Source: Parahaliea mediterranea (GTDB lineage: Bacteria; Pseudomonadota; Gammaproteobacteria; Pseudomonadales; Halieaceae). Taken from it: a DNA stretch of 64,000 nt. Positions within the stretch are counted from its first letter, which is position 1; every line of letters begins with the position of its first letter. This document shows, piece by piece, positions 40,584 to 49,885 of this stretch. Where the stretch lies: assembly GCF_003402235.1 (NCBI RefSeq), contig NZ_QEWO01000002.1, forward strand, positions 744,001 through 808,000. Direction: 5' to 3'. A program made the position numbers and the translations under genes. The notes under the pieces are model-generated. The model was not told where the DNA came from, did not search any database, and was given only the letters and a program-made list of their open reading frames with translations.

Positions 40584-41753
40584 ATGAACACCGGATACCC
40601 CACCCTGAACTTTGGCCTTGGCGAAGAGCTGGACATGCTGCGCGACGCCGTCTACCAGATGTGCCAGAAGGAAATCGCCCCCCGCGCTGCCCAGATCGAC
40701 CGCGACAATGCATTTCCCAACGACCTGTGGCGCACCTTCGGCGACATGGGCCTGCTGGGCATCACCGTGGAAGAAGAATACGGCGGCTCCAACCTCGGCT
40801 ACCTGGCTCACGCCATTGTCATGGAAGAGATCAGCCGCGCCTCGGCCTCCGTGGGGCTGTCCTACGGCGCCATGAGCAACCTCTGCCTGAACCAGATCCG
40901 CAAAAACGGCAACGAGGAACAAAAGCAGAAATACCTGCCCAAGCTGTGCAGCGGCGAGCACATTGGCGCCCTGGCCATGAGCGAGCCCAACGCCGGCTCC
41001 GACGTAGTGAGCATGAAACTGCACGCCCGCAAAGCCGGCGACACCTATTACCTGAACGGCACCAAGATGTGGATCACCAACGGCCCCGATGCCGATGTGT
41101 ATGTGATCTACGCCAAAACCAATCCGGAGGCCGGCTCCAGGGGCATTACCGCCTTTTTGGTGGAGCGCGACTTCCCCGGATTTTCCCGCTCACCCAAGTT
41201 GGACAAACTGGGCATGCGCGGCTCCAACACCTGCGAGTTGGTGTTCGAAGATACCCCGGTTCCCGCCGCTAACATCCTGCGCGGCGAAGGCGAGGGCGTG
41301 AAGGTGTTGATGTCAGGCCTGGACTACGAACGCACCGTGCTCTCCGGCGGCCCGGTGGGCATCATGCAGGCCTGCCTGGACGAAGTGGTGCCCTACCTGC
41401 ACGATCGCAAACAGTTCGGCCAGAGCATTGGTGAATTCCAGCTGATGCAGGGGAAGCTGGCGGACATGTACGCCGACCTGTCCGCCAGCCGCGCCTACCT
41501 TTACGCCGTGGCCGGCGCCTGCGACCGTGGCGAAGAGAGCCGCAAGGACTGTGCCGCAGTCATTCTCTACACCGCCGAAAAGGCCACCCAGATGGCGCTG
41601 CAGGCCATCCAGGCCCTGGGGGGCTTTGGCTACACCAACGACGCCAACGCCGGCCGCCTGCTGCGCGATGCCAAACTGTATGAAATCGGCGCCGGCACCT
41701 CGGAAATTCGCCGCATGCTGATCGGCCGCGAACTGTTCAACGAAACCCGTTAA
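40584..41753 (+). CDS. liuA: Isovaleryl-CoA dehydrogenase
   Basis: A 389-residue acyl-CoA dehydrogenase that converts isovaleryl-CoA to 3-methylcrotonyl-CoA with FAD. The strips are [53 protein letters not shown] (the Glu in the family position of the IVD catalytic base) and the ending [19 protein letters not shown]. It follows liuR by 36 bases and precedes the methylcrotonyl-CoA carboxylase genes, as in other gammaproteobacteria. Confidence 0.95.
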   Translation: MNTGYPTLNFGLGEELDMLRDAVYQMCQKEIAPRAAQIDRDNAFPNDLWRTFGDMGLLGITVEEEYGGSNLGYLAHAIVMEEISRASASVGLSYGAMSNLCLNQIRKNGNEEQKQKYLPKLCSGEHIGALAMSEPNAGSDVVSMKLHARKAGDTYYLNGTKMWITNGPDADVYVIYAKTNPEAGSRGITAFLVERDFPGFSRSPKLDKLGMRGSNTCELVFEDTPVPAANILRGEGEGVKVLMSGLDYERTVLSGGPVGIMQACLDEVVPYLHDRKQFGQSIGEFQLMQGKLADMYADLSASRAYLYAVAGACDRGEESRKDCAAVILYTAEKATQMALQAIQALGGFGYTNDANAGRLLRDAKLYEIGAGTSEIRRMLIGRELFNETR

Positions 41754-41795
41754 GCGCGCCCGGGACTACCCGTCGGAAGAATCAGGAACCCAACC

Positions 41796-43403
41796 ATGAC
41801 CGTGCTGAAAACCCGCATCAATCCCCGCGATGAGAGCTTCCTGGCCAATCGCGAGCACATGCAAGTCCAGGTGGATGATTTAAAAGCGAAGGTGGCCGAA
41901 GTCCATCAAGGGGGCGGCGCCAAGGCCCGCGAGCGCCACACCGCCCGCGGCAAACTGCTGCCACGGGAGCGCCTGAACGCCCTGCTCGACCCCGGCGCCC
42001 CGTTCCTGGAGCTGAGCCAGTTGGCCGCCTACCAGGTGTACGACAGCCCGGTGCCGGGCGCCGGCATCATCACGGGCATTGGCCGGGTCGCCGGGCAGGA
42101 GTGCATGATTTTCATCAACGACGCCACGGTCAAAGGCGGCACCTACTACCCGCTGACGGTAAAAAAGCAGGGCCGCGCCCAGACCATCGCCCAGGAAAAC
42201 CACCTGCCCTGCCTCTACCTGGTGGACTCCGGCGGCGCCTTCCTGCCGCTGCAGGATGAAGTCTTCCCCGACCGCGAGCACTTTGGCCACGCCTTCTACA
42301 ACCAGGCGCGCATGTCGGCCATGGGCATCCCCCAGATTGCCGCCGTGCTCGGCTCCTGCACCGCTGGCGGCGCCTACGTGCCGGCCATGGCGGATGAGAG
42401 CATCATCGTCAAAAACCAGGGCACCATCTTCCTCGGCGGCCCACCGCTGGTGAAAGCCGCCACCGGCGAAGTGGTATCCGCCGAAGAGCTTGGCGGCGCC
42501 GACGTACACTGCCGCACCTCCGGCGTCACCGATCACTACGCCAACAACGACCACCACGCCCTGCAACTGATGCGCAACGCCGTGGGCCGCCTCAACCGGG
42601 TCAAGCCGGTGAGCATGGACATCCGCGAGCCAGTGGAGCCGGCCTACCCGGTGGAGGACATCTACGGCGTGATTCCCGCCGATGCCAAGCAGCCCTTTGA
42701 TGTGCGCGAAGTGATCGCCCGGGTGGTGGACGGCTCCGAGTTCGACGAATTCAAGGCCCTCTACGGCGAAACCCTGGTCTGCGGCTTCGCCCGCATTCAC
42801 GGCTACCCGGTGGGCATTGTTGCCAACAACGGCATCCTGTTCGGCGAATCCGCAGTCAAGGGCGCGCACTTTGTAGAACTGTGCGCCCAGCGCAAAACAC
42901 CGCTGGTGTTCCTGCAGAACATCACCGGCTTCATGGTGGGCAAACAGTACGAGGCCGGCGGCATCGCCCGCCACGGGGCCAAGATGGTGCACGCGGTGGC
43001 CTGTGCCGACGTACCGAAGTTCACGGTCATCATCGGCGGCTCCTTCGGGGCGGGCAACTACGCTATGTGCGGCCGCGCCTACGACCCGCGCTTCCTGTTC
43101 ATGTGGCCCAATGCCCGCATCTCGGTGATGGGCGGCGAGCAGGCCGCCGGCGTACTGGCCACGGTCAAGCAGGACCAGCTGGCACGCGACGGCGTGACCA
43201 TGAGCGAGGAAGACATTGCGGCCCTGAAAAAGCCCGTACTCGAACAGTACGAACGCCAGGGCCATCCGTACTACGCCTCGGCCCGCCTGTGGGACGACGG
43301 AGTGATCGACCCGGCGGATACGCGCATGGTGCTGGGGCTGGCTATTTCGGCGTCGCTGAACGCGCCGGTGCCAGAATCCCGCTTCGGCGTGTTCCGCATG
43401 TAA
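41796..43403 (+). CDS. liuB: Methylcrotonyl-CoA carboxylase, carboxyltransferase (beta) subunit
   Basis: A 535-residue carboxyltransferase that moves CO2 from biotin to 3-methylcrotonyl-CoA. It shows [50 protein letters not shown] and [18 protein letters not shown], the two crotonase-like halves of the family. Its partner alpha subunit is liuD. The gene sits in liu order between liuA and liuC. Confidence 0.95.
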   Translation: MTVLKTRINPRDESFLANREHMQVQVDDLKAKVAEVHQGGGAKARERHTARGKLLPRERLNALLDPGAPFLELSQLAAYQVYDSPVPGAGIITGIGRVAGQECMIFINDATVKGGTYYPLTVKKQGRAQTIAQENHLPCLYLVDSGGAFLPLQDEVFPDREHFGHAFYNQARMSAMGIPQIAAVLGSCTAGGAYVPAMADESIIVKNQGTIFLGGPPLVKAATGEVVSAEELGGADVHCRTSGVTDHYANNDHHALQLMRNAVGRLNRVKPVSMDIREPVEPAYPVEDIYGVIPADAKQPFDVREVIARVVDGSEFDEFKALYGETLVCGFARIHGYPVGIVANNGILFGESAVKGAHFVELCAQRKTPLVFLQNITGFMVGKQYEAGGIARHGAKMVHAVACADVPKFTVIIGGSFGAGNYAMCGRAYDPRFLFMWPNARISVMGGEQAAGVLATVKQDQLARDGVTMSEEDIAALKKPVLEQYERQGHPYYASARLWDDGVIDPADTRMVLGLAISASLNAPVPESRFGVFRM

Positions 43404-43415
43404 GGACAGACAACC

Positions 43416-44207
43416 ATGAACCAGCAAACCGTTGGCACCCACATCGACACCAATGGGGTGGCCACCATCAGCCTGAACCGGCCTGACAAACACAACGCCT
43501 TTGATGACACCATCATCGGCGAACTGCACGCCGCCTTTGAGGCAGTGGCCGCCCGCAATGACGTGCGCGTCGTGGTGCTCGCCTCCCAGGGCAAAAACTT
43601 CTCCGCCGGCGCCGACCTCGGCTGGATGCAGCGCATGGCCAACTACGACTATGCCCACAACCTGCAGGACGCCCGGGCCCTGGCCGCCATGCTCAAAGCG
43701 CTCTACGCGCTGCCGCAACCCACCATCGCCCGGGTACAGGGCGCGGCCTTTGGCGGCGCCGTGGGGCTGGTGAGCTGCTGCGACATGGCCGTGGCCAGCA
43801 ACGATGCCAGCTTCGCACTGTCGGAAGTTAAAATCGGACTGGTTCCCGCCACCATCAGCCCCTTTGTTATCCGCGCCATTGGCGAGCGCGCCGCACGACG
43901 CTACTTCGTCACCGGCGAGCGCTTCAGCGCCCAGGAAGCCCACCGCCTGGGGCTGGTGAGCGAACTCGCCGGCAGCGCTACCCTCGATGAGCGACTGACT
44001 GACCTGATCAACCACATTCTCGGCAACAGCCCCCAGGCCGTGCGCGCCGCGCTGGAGCTGGTGCACGCTGTCAGCGGCAGGCCGATATCACCCGAGCTGG
44101 TGGAAGACACCTGCACGCGCATCGCAACCATCCGCGTATCGGAAGAAGGCCAGGAAGGTCTCTCTGCCTTCCTCAACAAACGCTCACCGAGCTGGAAACA
44201 GGACTGA
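43416..44207 (+). CDS. liuC: Methylglutaconyl-CoA hydratase
   Basis: A 263-residue crotonase-fold enzyme. It shows SLNRPDKHNAFDDTIIGEL, the oxyanion strip SQGKNFSAGADLGWMQRM and RVQGAAFGGAVGLVSCCDMA. It hydrates 3-methylglutaconyl-CoA to HMG-CoA. A GGACAG element precedes the ATG, and liuD follows by three bases. Confidence 0.94.
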   Translation: MNQQTVGTHIDTNGVATISLNRPDKHNAFDDTIIGELHAAFEAVAARNDVRVVVLASQGKNFSAGADLGWMQRMANYDYAHNLQDARALAAMLKALYALPQPTIARVQGAAFGGAVGLVSCCDMAVASNDASFALSEVKIGLVPATISPFVIRAIGERAARRYFVTGERFSAQEAHRLGLVSELAGSATLDERLTDLINHILGNSPQAVRAALELVHAVSGRPISPELVEDTCTRIATIRVSEEGQEGLSAFLNKRSPSWKQD

Positions 44208-44210
44208 GCC

Positions 44211-46208
44211 ATGTTCAGCAAACTACTGATTGCCAACCGCGGCGAAATCGCCTGCCGTGTCATCAAAACGGCAAAGCGCCTGGGCATTGCCACCGTGGCC
44301 GTGTATTCCGACGCCGACCGCGACGCCCTGCATGTGCAACTGGCCGACGAGGCCGTACACATTGGCCCGCCGCCAGCGCGGGAATCCTACCTGCTTGGCG
44401 AGCGCGTTATCCAGGCTGCATTGGATACCGGGGCCGAAGCCATACACCCCGGGTATGGCTTTCTCTCCGAGAACGCCGGCTTCGCCCGGGCCTGTGAAGC
44501 GGCGGGCATCGTGTTTGTGGGCCCGCCGGCCAGCGCCATTGATGCCATGGGCTCCAAGTCCGCCGCCAAGCAGATTATGGAGCAGGCCGGTGTGCCGCTG
44601 GTGCCGGGCTACCACGGCGACGACCAGAATCCAGCAGTACTGAAAAAAGCCGCCGACGACATGGGCTACCCGGTGCTGTTAAAGGCCACCGCCGGCGGCG
44701 GCGGCAAGGGCATGCGCCAGGTATGGAGTGCCGGCGAATTCGATGAAGCGCTGGCCGCCGCCCAGCGCGAATCACTCGCCGCCTTCGGCGACGACCGCAT
44801 GCTGGTGGAAAAATACCTCACCAAGCCGCGCCACGTAGAGGTGCAGGTGTTCTGCGACAGCCACGGCGAAGGCGTCTACCTGGCCGAGCGCGACTGCTCG
44901 GTGCAGCGCCGCCACCAGAAGGTGATCGAAGAGGCCCCCGCCCCCGGCATGACCCCCGGCCTGCGCCAGCAGATGGGGGATACCGCGGTGCAGGCGGCGC
45001 GGGCAATCGACTACGCCGGCGCTGGCACGGTGGAATTTCTGCTCGATGAAGACGGCAGCTTCTACTTCATGGAGATGAATACCCGCCTGCAGGTGGAACA
45101 CCCGGTCACCGAGATGATCACCGGGCAGGACCTGGTGGAGTGGCAGCTGCGCGTTGCCAGCGGCCAGGCCCTGCCGCTCACCCAGCGGGACATTACCCTG
45201 AAGGGCCACGCCTTCGAGGCGCGCATTTACGCCGAAGACGCCGCCAACGACTTCCTGCCAGCCACCGGTACCCTCGCCTTCCTGCAGCCGCCGGAAGAAT
45301 CCGAATTTGTGCGCGTCGATACCGGTGTGCGCCAGGGCGACGAGATCAGCGTCTACTACGATCCCATGATCGCCAAGCTGATTGTGTGGGACGAGTCCCG
45401 CGAGCGGGCCCTGCAGCGGCTGGCCTCGGCCCTCGCCGAATACCGCATTGGCGGCACGGTGACCAACGTGGACTTTCTCTACAACCTGGCCACCGCCCAG
45501 CCCTTTCGTGCCGCCGAACTGGATACCGGGTTCATTGAGCGCCACCGGGCGCTGATCTTTCACGCGCGGGAGCAAGACATCGCAGGCGAGGTGCCGCTGG
45601 CCGCCCTGGCACTGCTGCTTTATCGCCGCCAGCAGGTGCGCCCCCGCGCCTGCCTGGACCCATGGACCCCCTGGGCGTCACATAACGCATGGCGCTTGAA
45701 CGAAGCCCACGCCCAGCACTTGGACATTCGCTGCCACGATCAGGACTTTGCCATCACCGCCGACTGGCTGGGGGATGCCTGGCGCATTCACAATGGCAAC
45801 CAAAGTACCGTGGTTAAAGTCCAGCTGGAAGGTGATGTGCTCAGCTTCGAGGTGGACGGACACCGCCAACGCGGCACCCTGGCCGCCACCGGCGACAGCT
45901 TTGTGCTGTATTTGGCAGGCGGGGCCATCAGCTTCAACGAAGTACCACCCGACACGGGCGAGACCGACAGCAGTGGTGCCGCCGGCGGCCTGAGCGCGCC
46001 GATGAACGGCACCATCGTCAACCTGCTGGTGGAAGCCGGCACCGCGGTGGAGCAAGGCCAGGCCCTGCTGGTGATGGAGGCGATGAAAATGGAGCACACC
46101 ATTCGCGCCCCTGCCGCCGGCACCGTCGATGGCTTTTACTACCAGCCGGGCGAGTTGGTGGACGGCGGCGCCGAGTTGGTGAACTTCGTACCAAAGGACA
46201 GCCCATGA
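44211..46208 (+). CDS. liuD: Methylcrotonyl-CoA carboxylase, biotin-carrying (alpha) subunit
   Basis: A 665-residue subunit: biotin carboxylase (about 1-450, with the ATP loop KATAGGGGKGMRQVW and the strip EMNTRLQVEHPVTEM), a BT-like linker domain and a C-terminal biotinyl domain. The biotin Lys is K626 in EAMKMEHTIRAPA. It makes carboxybiotin with ATP and hands it to the LiuB subunit. Its stop overlaps the start of liuE by four bases. Confidence 0.95.
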   Translation: MFSKLLIANRGEIACRVIKTAKRLGIATVAVYSDADRDALHVQLADEAVHIGPPPARESYLLGERVIQAALDTGAEAIHPGYGFLSENAGFARACEAAGIVFVGPPASAIDAMGSKSAAKQIMEQAGVPLVPGYHGDDQNPAVLKKAADDMGYPVLLKATAGGGGKGMRQVWSAGEFDEALAAAQRESLAAFGDDRMLVEKYLTKPRHVEVQVFCDSHGEGVYLAERDCSVQRRHQKVIEEAPAPGMTPGLRQQMGDTAVQAARAIDYAGAGTVEFLLDEDGSFYFMEMNTRLQVEHPVTEMITGQDLVEWQLRVASGQALPLTQRDITLKGHAFEARIYAEDAANDFLPATGTLAFLQPPEESEFVRVDTGVRQGDEISVYYDPMIAKLIVWDESRERALQRLASALAEYRIGGTVTNVDFLYNLATAQPFRAAELDTGFIERHRALIFHAREQDIAGEVPLAALALLLYRRQQVRPRACLDPWTPWASHNAWRLNEAHAQHLDIRCHDQDFAITADWLGDAWRIHNGNQSTVVKVQLEGDVLSFEVDGHRQRGTLAATGDSFVLYLAGGAISFNEVPPDTGETDSSGAAGGLSAPMNGTIVNLLVEAGTAVEQGQALLVMEAMKMEHTIRAPAAGTVDGFYYQPGELVDGGAELVNFVPKDSP

Positions 46209-47110
46209 CACTGCCCACATCCGTCACACTGGTGGAGGTCGGCCCCCGGGACGGCCTGCAGAACGAAGCAACCACCATTGCCTTGCAGGACAAACTGCAA
46301 CTGATCCAGGACCTCGCCGCCGCCGGGCACCGGGTGATTGAAGCGGGCAGTTTCGTCAATCCCAAGTGGGTGCCGCAAATGGCAGACAGCGAAGCCGTGT
46401 TCGCCGGCCTCACCCGCGCGCCGGGTGTACGTTATACCGCCCTTACCCCCAACCTGCAGGGCTTTGAACGGGCCCTGGCGGCCGGGGCCGACGAAGTGGC
46501 CGTTTTCGGCGCCGCCTCAGAGCGCTTCTCACAAAAGAACATCAACTGCAGCGTTGCCGAGAGCCTGCAGCGCTTTGCCCCCGTCATGCAGGCGGCGGCA
46601 CAGCACAACATCCCGGTACGCGGCTACGTATCCTGCGTGCTGGGCTGCCCCTATGAAGGCGACATCGCCCCCGAAAAAGTGCGCGAAGTCAGCGCGGCAT
46701 TACTGGACATGGGCTGCTACCAGGTCTCCCTCGGCGACACCATCGGCACCGGTACCGCAGGCAGCACCGCAACACTGCTTGAGCACCTGCTTGCCACCCT
46801 GCCTGCCGAGCGACTGGCAGTACACTTCCACGACACCTACGGCCAGGCCCTGGCCAATATCCTGGTCGCCCTGCAGCACGGCATCACCACCATCGACGCC
46901 TCCGTCGCCGGCCTCGGTGGCTGCCCCTACGCCAAAGGCGCCAGCGGCAACGTGGCCACCGAAGACGTGGTCTACCTGCTGGATGGCCTGGGCATCGACA
47001 GCGGCATCGATCTTACTGCCCTGGTGGCCGCCGGTGCGCGTATTTCCAAGGTTCTGGGGCGGGAGCCCGTCTCGCGCAGTGCGCGGGCGCTGCTGGCAAA
47101 GGGGAGTTGA
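46205..47110 (+). CDS. liuE: Hydroxymethylglutaryl-CoA lyase
   Basis: A 301-residue HMG-CoA lyase. It shows EVGPRDGLQNEATTI at the N-terminus, AVFGAASERFSQKNINCS, the metal strip VHFHDTYGQALANILVAL and the catalytic-loop Cys in GLGGCPYAKGASGNVATED. It splits HMG-CoA to acetoacetate and acetyl-CoA, completing the leucine pathway. It is the last gene of the operon; the MaoC-like gene converges from the right. Confidence 0.95.
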   Translation: MTLPTSVTLVEVGPRDGLQNEATTIALQDKLQLIQDLAAAGHRVIEAGSFVNPKWVPQMADSEAVFAGLTRAPGVRYTALTPNLQGFERALAAGADEVAVFGAASERFSQKNINCSVAESLQRFAPVMQAAAQHNIPVRGYVSCVLGCPYEGDIAPEKVREVSAALLDMGCYQVSLGDTIGTGTAGSTATLLEHLLATLPAERLAVHFHDTYGQALANILVALQHGITTIDASVAGLGGCPYAKGASGNVATEDVVYLLDGLGIDSGIDLTALVAAGARISKVLGREPVSRSARALLAKGS

Positions 47111-47174
47111 TCGACAACGCTCGACACTGGCTGACGGCAATCGCCGGTGGCAGCAGGCTCAAAAGAACGCAGCG

Positions 47175-47642
47175 TCAAGCGCGCTCTGTATCACGACGAG
47201 CGAACAGCGCCTTGGCTTTCAGCGTCATAACAAGCTCGCCGGCCTGATTTTCCAGGTGACAGTCGGTAAACACCACGCCCCGATCCGGCTTGGAGCGAGA
47301 CGGGCGCACTTCGGTGACCCGTGCCTCACCCCGCAGTTCATCGCCAGGGCGTACCGGCAGCAACCAGCGAATCTCGTCAACCCCCGGCGAACCCAGGCAA
47401 GAGGAGCTACGCAGAAAACCGTCGTACTGCATGCGCATGAATACCGCCGTCGTCATCCAGCCACTTGCCACCAGGCCGCCAAAGATGGAGTGCTGCGCCG
47501 CCTCGGCATCCACATGAAAGGGCTGCGGGTCATACTGACGCGCAAAAGCCAGGATTTCCTCCTCACTCACCCGATACGGCGGCAGCACTATCGACGTGCC
47601 CACCTCGAAGTCTTCGAATGCCCAGCGTATGGCTTCCGACAT
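47175..47642 (-). CDS. MaoC-like (R)-hydratase/dehydratase family protein
   Basis: A 155-residue hot-dog-fold protein. It shows FEDFEVGTSIVLPPYRVSEEEIL and FARQYDPQPFHVDAEAAQHS, the MaoC hydratase strip with Asp and His (D-P-Q-P-F-H). It hydrates or dehydrates enoyl-CoA-like esters. It is transcribed towards the liu operon; no regulatory link is visible. Confidence 0.9.
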   Translation of the reverse strand: MSEAIRWAFEDFEVGTSIVLPPYRVSEEEILAFARQYDPQPFHVDAEAAQHSIFGGLVASGWMTTAVFMRMQYDGFLRSSSCLGSPGVDEIRWLLPVRPGDELRGEARVTEVRPSRSKPDRGVVFTDCHLENQAGELVMTLKAKALFARRDTERA

Positions 47643-48028
47643 GGCTCAATGCCTCCTGTTAAGACCGAAAAATAGCTGCGCAGAATTGTACATGGGAGCT
47701 GGCGTCGCACTCAGTGGTTACCCAATCCGCTATCCTGTTAGCCAGCTCAGCATACCCGAAGGCGGTGTTTCCCACCGCCCTGCCCTGCCAGACTCCCCCG
47801 ATACATAAGGTGGTGTTACTGGCCTCCGGTAGGCTGCACGAGAGACTGAAGCCCCACCTGTTTGCGTATGTTTGCGCCTGTTTGCTGCTGTTTGCGCTTA
47901 AAGCAACGTTCTTTCCAAGTCGGTGTTATTGAATCAATACCGTGCGACGATATTCTGCCAACAGCGTGCCTGCACATGACTCATTCTAACAAGGTGCCGG
48001 CCGGGCACCCGAGGGACACCTACTTTCC
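47643..48028 (+). other. 386-base gap before the Nramp-like gene: hairpin and 10-bp repeats
   Basis: No convincing gene is present; the longest short frames are leucine/cysteine-rich and end abruptly. A stable hairpin GGCGGTG-TTTCC-CACCGCC lies at about 47761-47779 without a T-run. The four-fold TGTTTGC repeat is listed separately. The gap probably holds the promoter of the next operon; no clear -35/-10 was identified. Confidence 0.6.
47859..47895 (+). repeat. TGTTTGC repeated four times at a 10-bp period
   Basis: TGTTTGC begins at 47859, 47869, 47879 and 47889, each separated by three variable bases. Exactly 10 bp is close to one DNA helical turn, so all copies would face the same side. It lies 130 bases before the Nramp-like ATG and could be a cooperative regulator-binding array. 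Confidence 0.7.
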
Positions 48029-49354
48029 ATGAACAGCCTGATCAACCTGCTGCGCTCCATTGTTGGCCCCACCGCGGTGATCGCGGCGGGCACCATGGGT
48101 GCGGGTGCCGTCGCGTCGTTTCTTCTCGCCGGTGCCTGGTTCCGCTATGACTTGCTGTGGGTCATCCTGCTGATGCTGCCTGTCTTTGTGGTCAGCACAG
48201 ATACGGCTTCGCGCATTGGTTTCCTGAACACACGCGAGGGCATGTTCTCGCTGATTAGGCGGCAGTTACACCCCGGCGTGGCCTGGTTCTTGCTGTTCAT
48301 CAATGTGCCGGTGCACTTTCTGATTGTGATGGGCCAGATGTCGGTCATGACATCTGCCCTGTTGTCTGTGTTCGGATTCCACCCGCCCGGTGCCGGCGCC
48401 AGCTCGGACTACCTGCAGGGTTACCGGATAGCGGAGGTGATTCTCAGCCTGGTGTGCGGCGGCGCCATCCTCTGGTTGGTACTTGCCCAGGGCTACGAGC
48501 GCATGCAGAAAGCCATGAGCCTGCTGATGGTGCTTATGTTTTTCTGTTTCCTGATGGTGGCGCTGCGCGGTATGACAGAACTCCCGCAAATACTGGCGGG
48601 CTTCATCCCCAACCTGCCTGAGGATGTTTCCCGCGCTGGCGATGCGCCACCCCGCGTTGCTACCAGCTCTATTATTGCCATGGTCGGTGCCGCTATCGCA
48701 CCCGCTGCGCTGCTCGGCATGCCGTACCTGCGGGCGGATGACAACGGCGCCCACCGCGACCTGCGCCGCGACCTGCGTGACTCAGTGGTCAACCTGGGGC
48801 TGATCTTTGGCGCCTATGCTATTTTTATCGTGATCGCCGGTGGCTTTGCATTGTATCCCCTGCCCAATCACGCTGAGATCGAAGCGGTGCACCAGGCCAG
48901 CGGCGTGCTGCAGGACGCCTTCCCTGCGGCCCTCGCCTTTGCCGGGCCAACCATTTTCTCTCTCGGCGTATTCATGGCTGCGGTGACCACACTGGTCGTT
49001 GCCGCACAGCTGTCGGTGTACTTCAGTCTCGATATGTTTCGCCGCAACTGGCGCTTTACCGCGGATAACCACCTCTATCACCGGGTGCTGGCGGTTTTCA
49101 TCATGGCCGCAGCCCTGCTCGCGCCTTTCTGGAGCTTCCCCGCACTGCTCAAGGTCGTGCTGCTGATGGGCGTCAACGTGGTGGTGATACCGCTGGTCTT
49201 TGTCATCGTCATCTACATGATCAACCGCCCCAGCGTGGTCGGCAGCCACACCGCAGAGTGGTGGCGCAACGCGCTGCTGGTGGCGGGGCTTGTTACGTCC
49301 ATTGCCCTGGCGGTGGACAAGGTGCCCCACTATCTCACCATTTTGCTGCCCTGA
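48029..49354 (+). CDS. Nramp-superfamily-like membrane transporter without the metal motifs
   Basis: A 441-residue protein with about eleven hydrophobic segments. The overall pattern resembles Nramp (LeuT-fold) transporters: helix 1 reads IVGPTAVIAAGTMGAGAVAS and helix 6 IIAMVGAAIAPAALLG. The metal-binding D-P-G-N of helix 1 and M-P-H of helix 6 are absent, so it probably does not carry Mn or Fe. It starts a run of genes for peptide- or amide-directed enzymes, suggesting uptake of an organic product. The ATG is preceded by GAGGGA at a long distance. The family call is moderate. Confidence 0.78.
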   Translation: MNSLINLLRSIVGPTAVIAAGTMGAGAVASFLLAGAWFRYDLLWVILLMLPVFVVSTDTASRIGFLNTREGMFSLIRRQLHPGVAWFLLFINVPVHFLIVMGQMSVMTSALLSVFGFHPPGAGASSDYLQGYRIAEVILSLVCGGAILWLVLAQGYERMQKAMSLLMVLMFFCFLMVALRGMTELPQILAGFIPNLPEDVSRAGDAPPRVATSSIIAMVGAAIAPAALLGMPYLRADDNGAHRDLRRDLRDSVVNLGLIFGAYAIFIVIAGGFALYPLPNHAEIEAVHQASGVLQDAFPAALAFAGPTIFSLGVFMAAVTTLVVAAQLSVYFSLDMFRRNWRFTADNHLYHRVLAVFIMAAALLAPFWSFPALLKVVLLMGVNVVVIPLVFVIVIYMINRPSVVGSHTAEWWRNALLVAGLVTSIALAVDKVPHYLTILLP

Positions 49355-49375
49355 TACTCACTGGAGGATCTCGCC

Positions 49376-49870
49376 ATGAGCGACAAACAACGCCCCCTGT
49401 TCAAGCGCGCTGACCACGTGTCGCTGACCGTGACCGACCTTGACGCCACCGTCGCCTTTTACACCGAGGTATTCGGCGCCACGCTGCGCTACCGCATGGG
49501 ACCCTTCGACGCCGCCGAAATCCCCCTGATGGACGACGGTCGCGACTGGACGGAGGCTCATGTGAACGTGCCGGGGGCACGCCTGCACATTGCGATGTTA
49601 CAGCTGACCGACAATCTTGGCATGGAACTGTTCCAGTACGATAAGCCAGCCGATGCTGCAACCACGCCACCACGCAACTGCGATGTTGGCGCGCGGCACC
49701 TGTGCCTGGAGGTGGCTGACGTACAGGCAGCGGTGAATTACCTGCAGGCGCATAAATGCCAGGTTCTGGCAGGCCCCATTGTGTCTGAGGATGGCCCTGC
49801 CCCTGATTCCCTGTCCTGGTACGTACTGGACCCCTTTGGCCACCAATTGGAACTGGTGCAGTACACCTGA
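49376..49870 (+). CDS. VOC-family (glyoxalase/bleomycin-resistance fold) protein
   Basis: A 164-residue VOC protein. It shows ADHVSLTVTDLDATVAFYTEVFG, a His/Glu metal set (H in RADHVSL and ARHLCLEVADV, E in HQLELVQY) and the ending DPFGHQLELVQYT. VOC enzymes include glyoxalase, epimerases and dioxygenases; the reaction cannot be read. It lies 21 bases after the transporter and 15 before the peptidase gene. Confidence 0.88.
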   Translation: MSDKQRPLFKRADHVSLTVTDLDATVAFYTEVFGATLRYRMGPFDAAEIPLMDDGRDWTEAHVNVPGARLHIAMLQLTDNLGMELFQYDKPADAATTPPRNCDVGARHLCLEVADVQAAVNYLQAHKCQVLAGPIVSEDGPAPDSLSWYVLDPFGHQLELVQYT

Positions 49871-49885
49871 GCAGGGAAACCAACG

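Noticed and set aside
41880-44066. Long minus-strand frame (about 728 codons) opposite liuBC
   Set aside because: Low-complexity His/Gly/Val composition, no motif, and the plus-strand genes are unmistakable.
47714-47932. Small 72-codon frame upstream of the Nramp-like gene
   Set aside because: It is partly made by the TGTTTGC repeat and has no ribosome site or family pattern.
47643-48028. Manganese-type riboswitch before the Nramp-like gene
   Set aside because: The only hairpin seen does not show the conserved loops of the yybP-ykoY class, and the transporter lacks the metal motifs.
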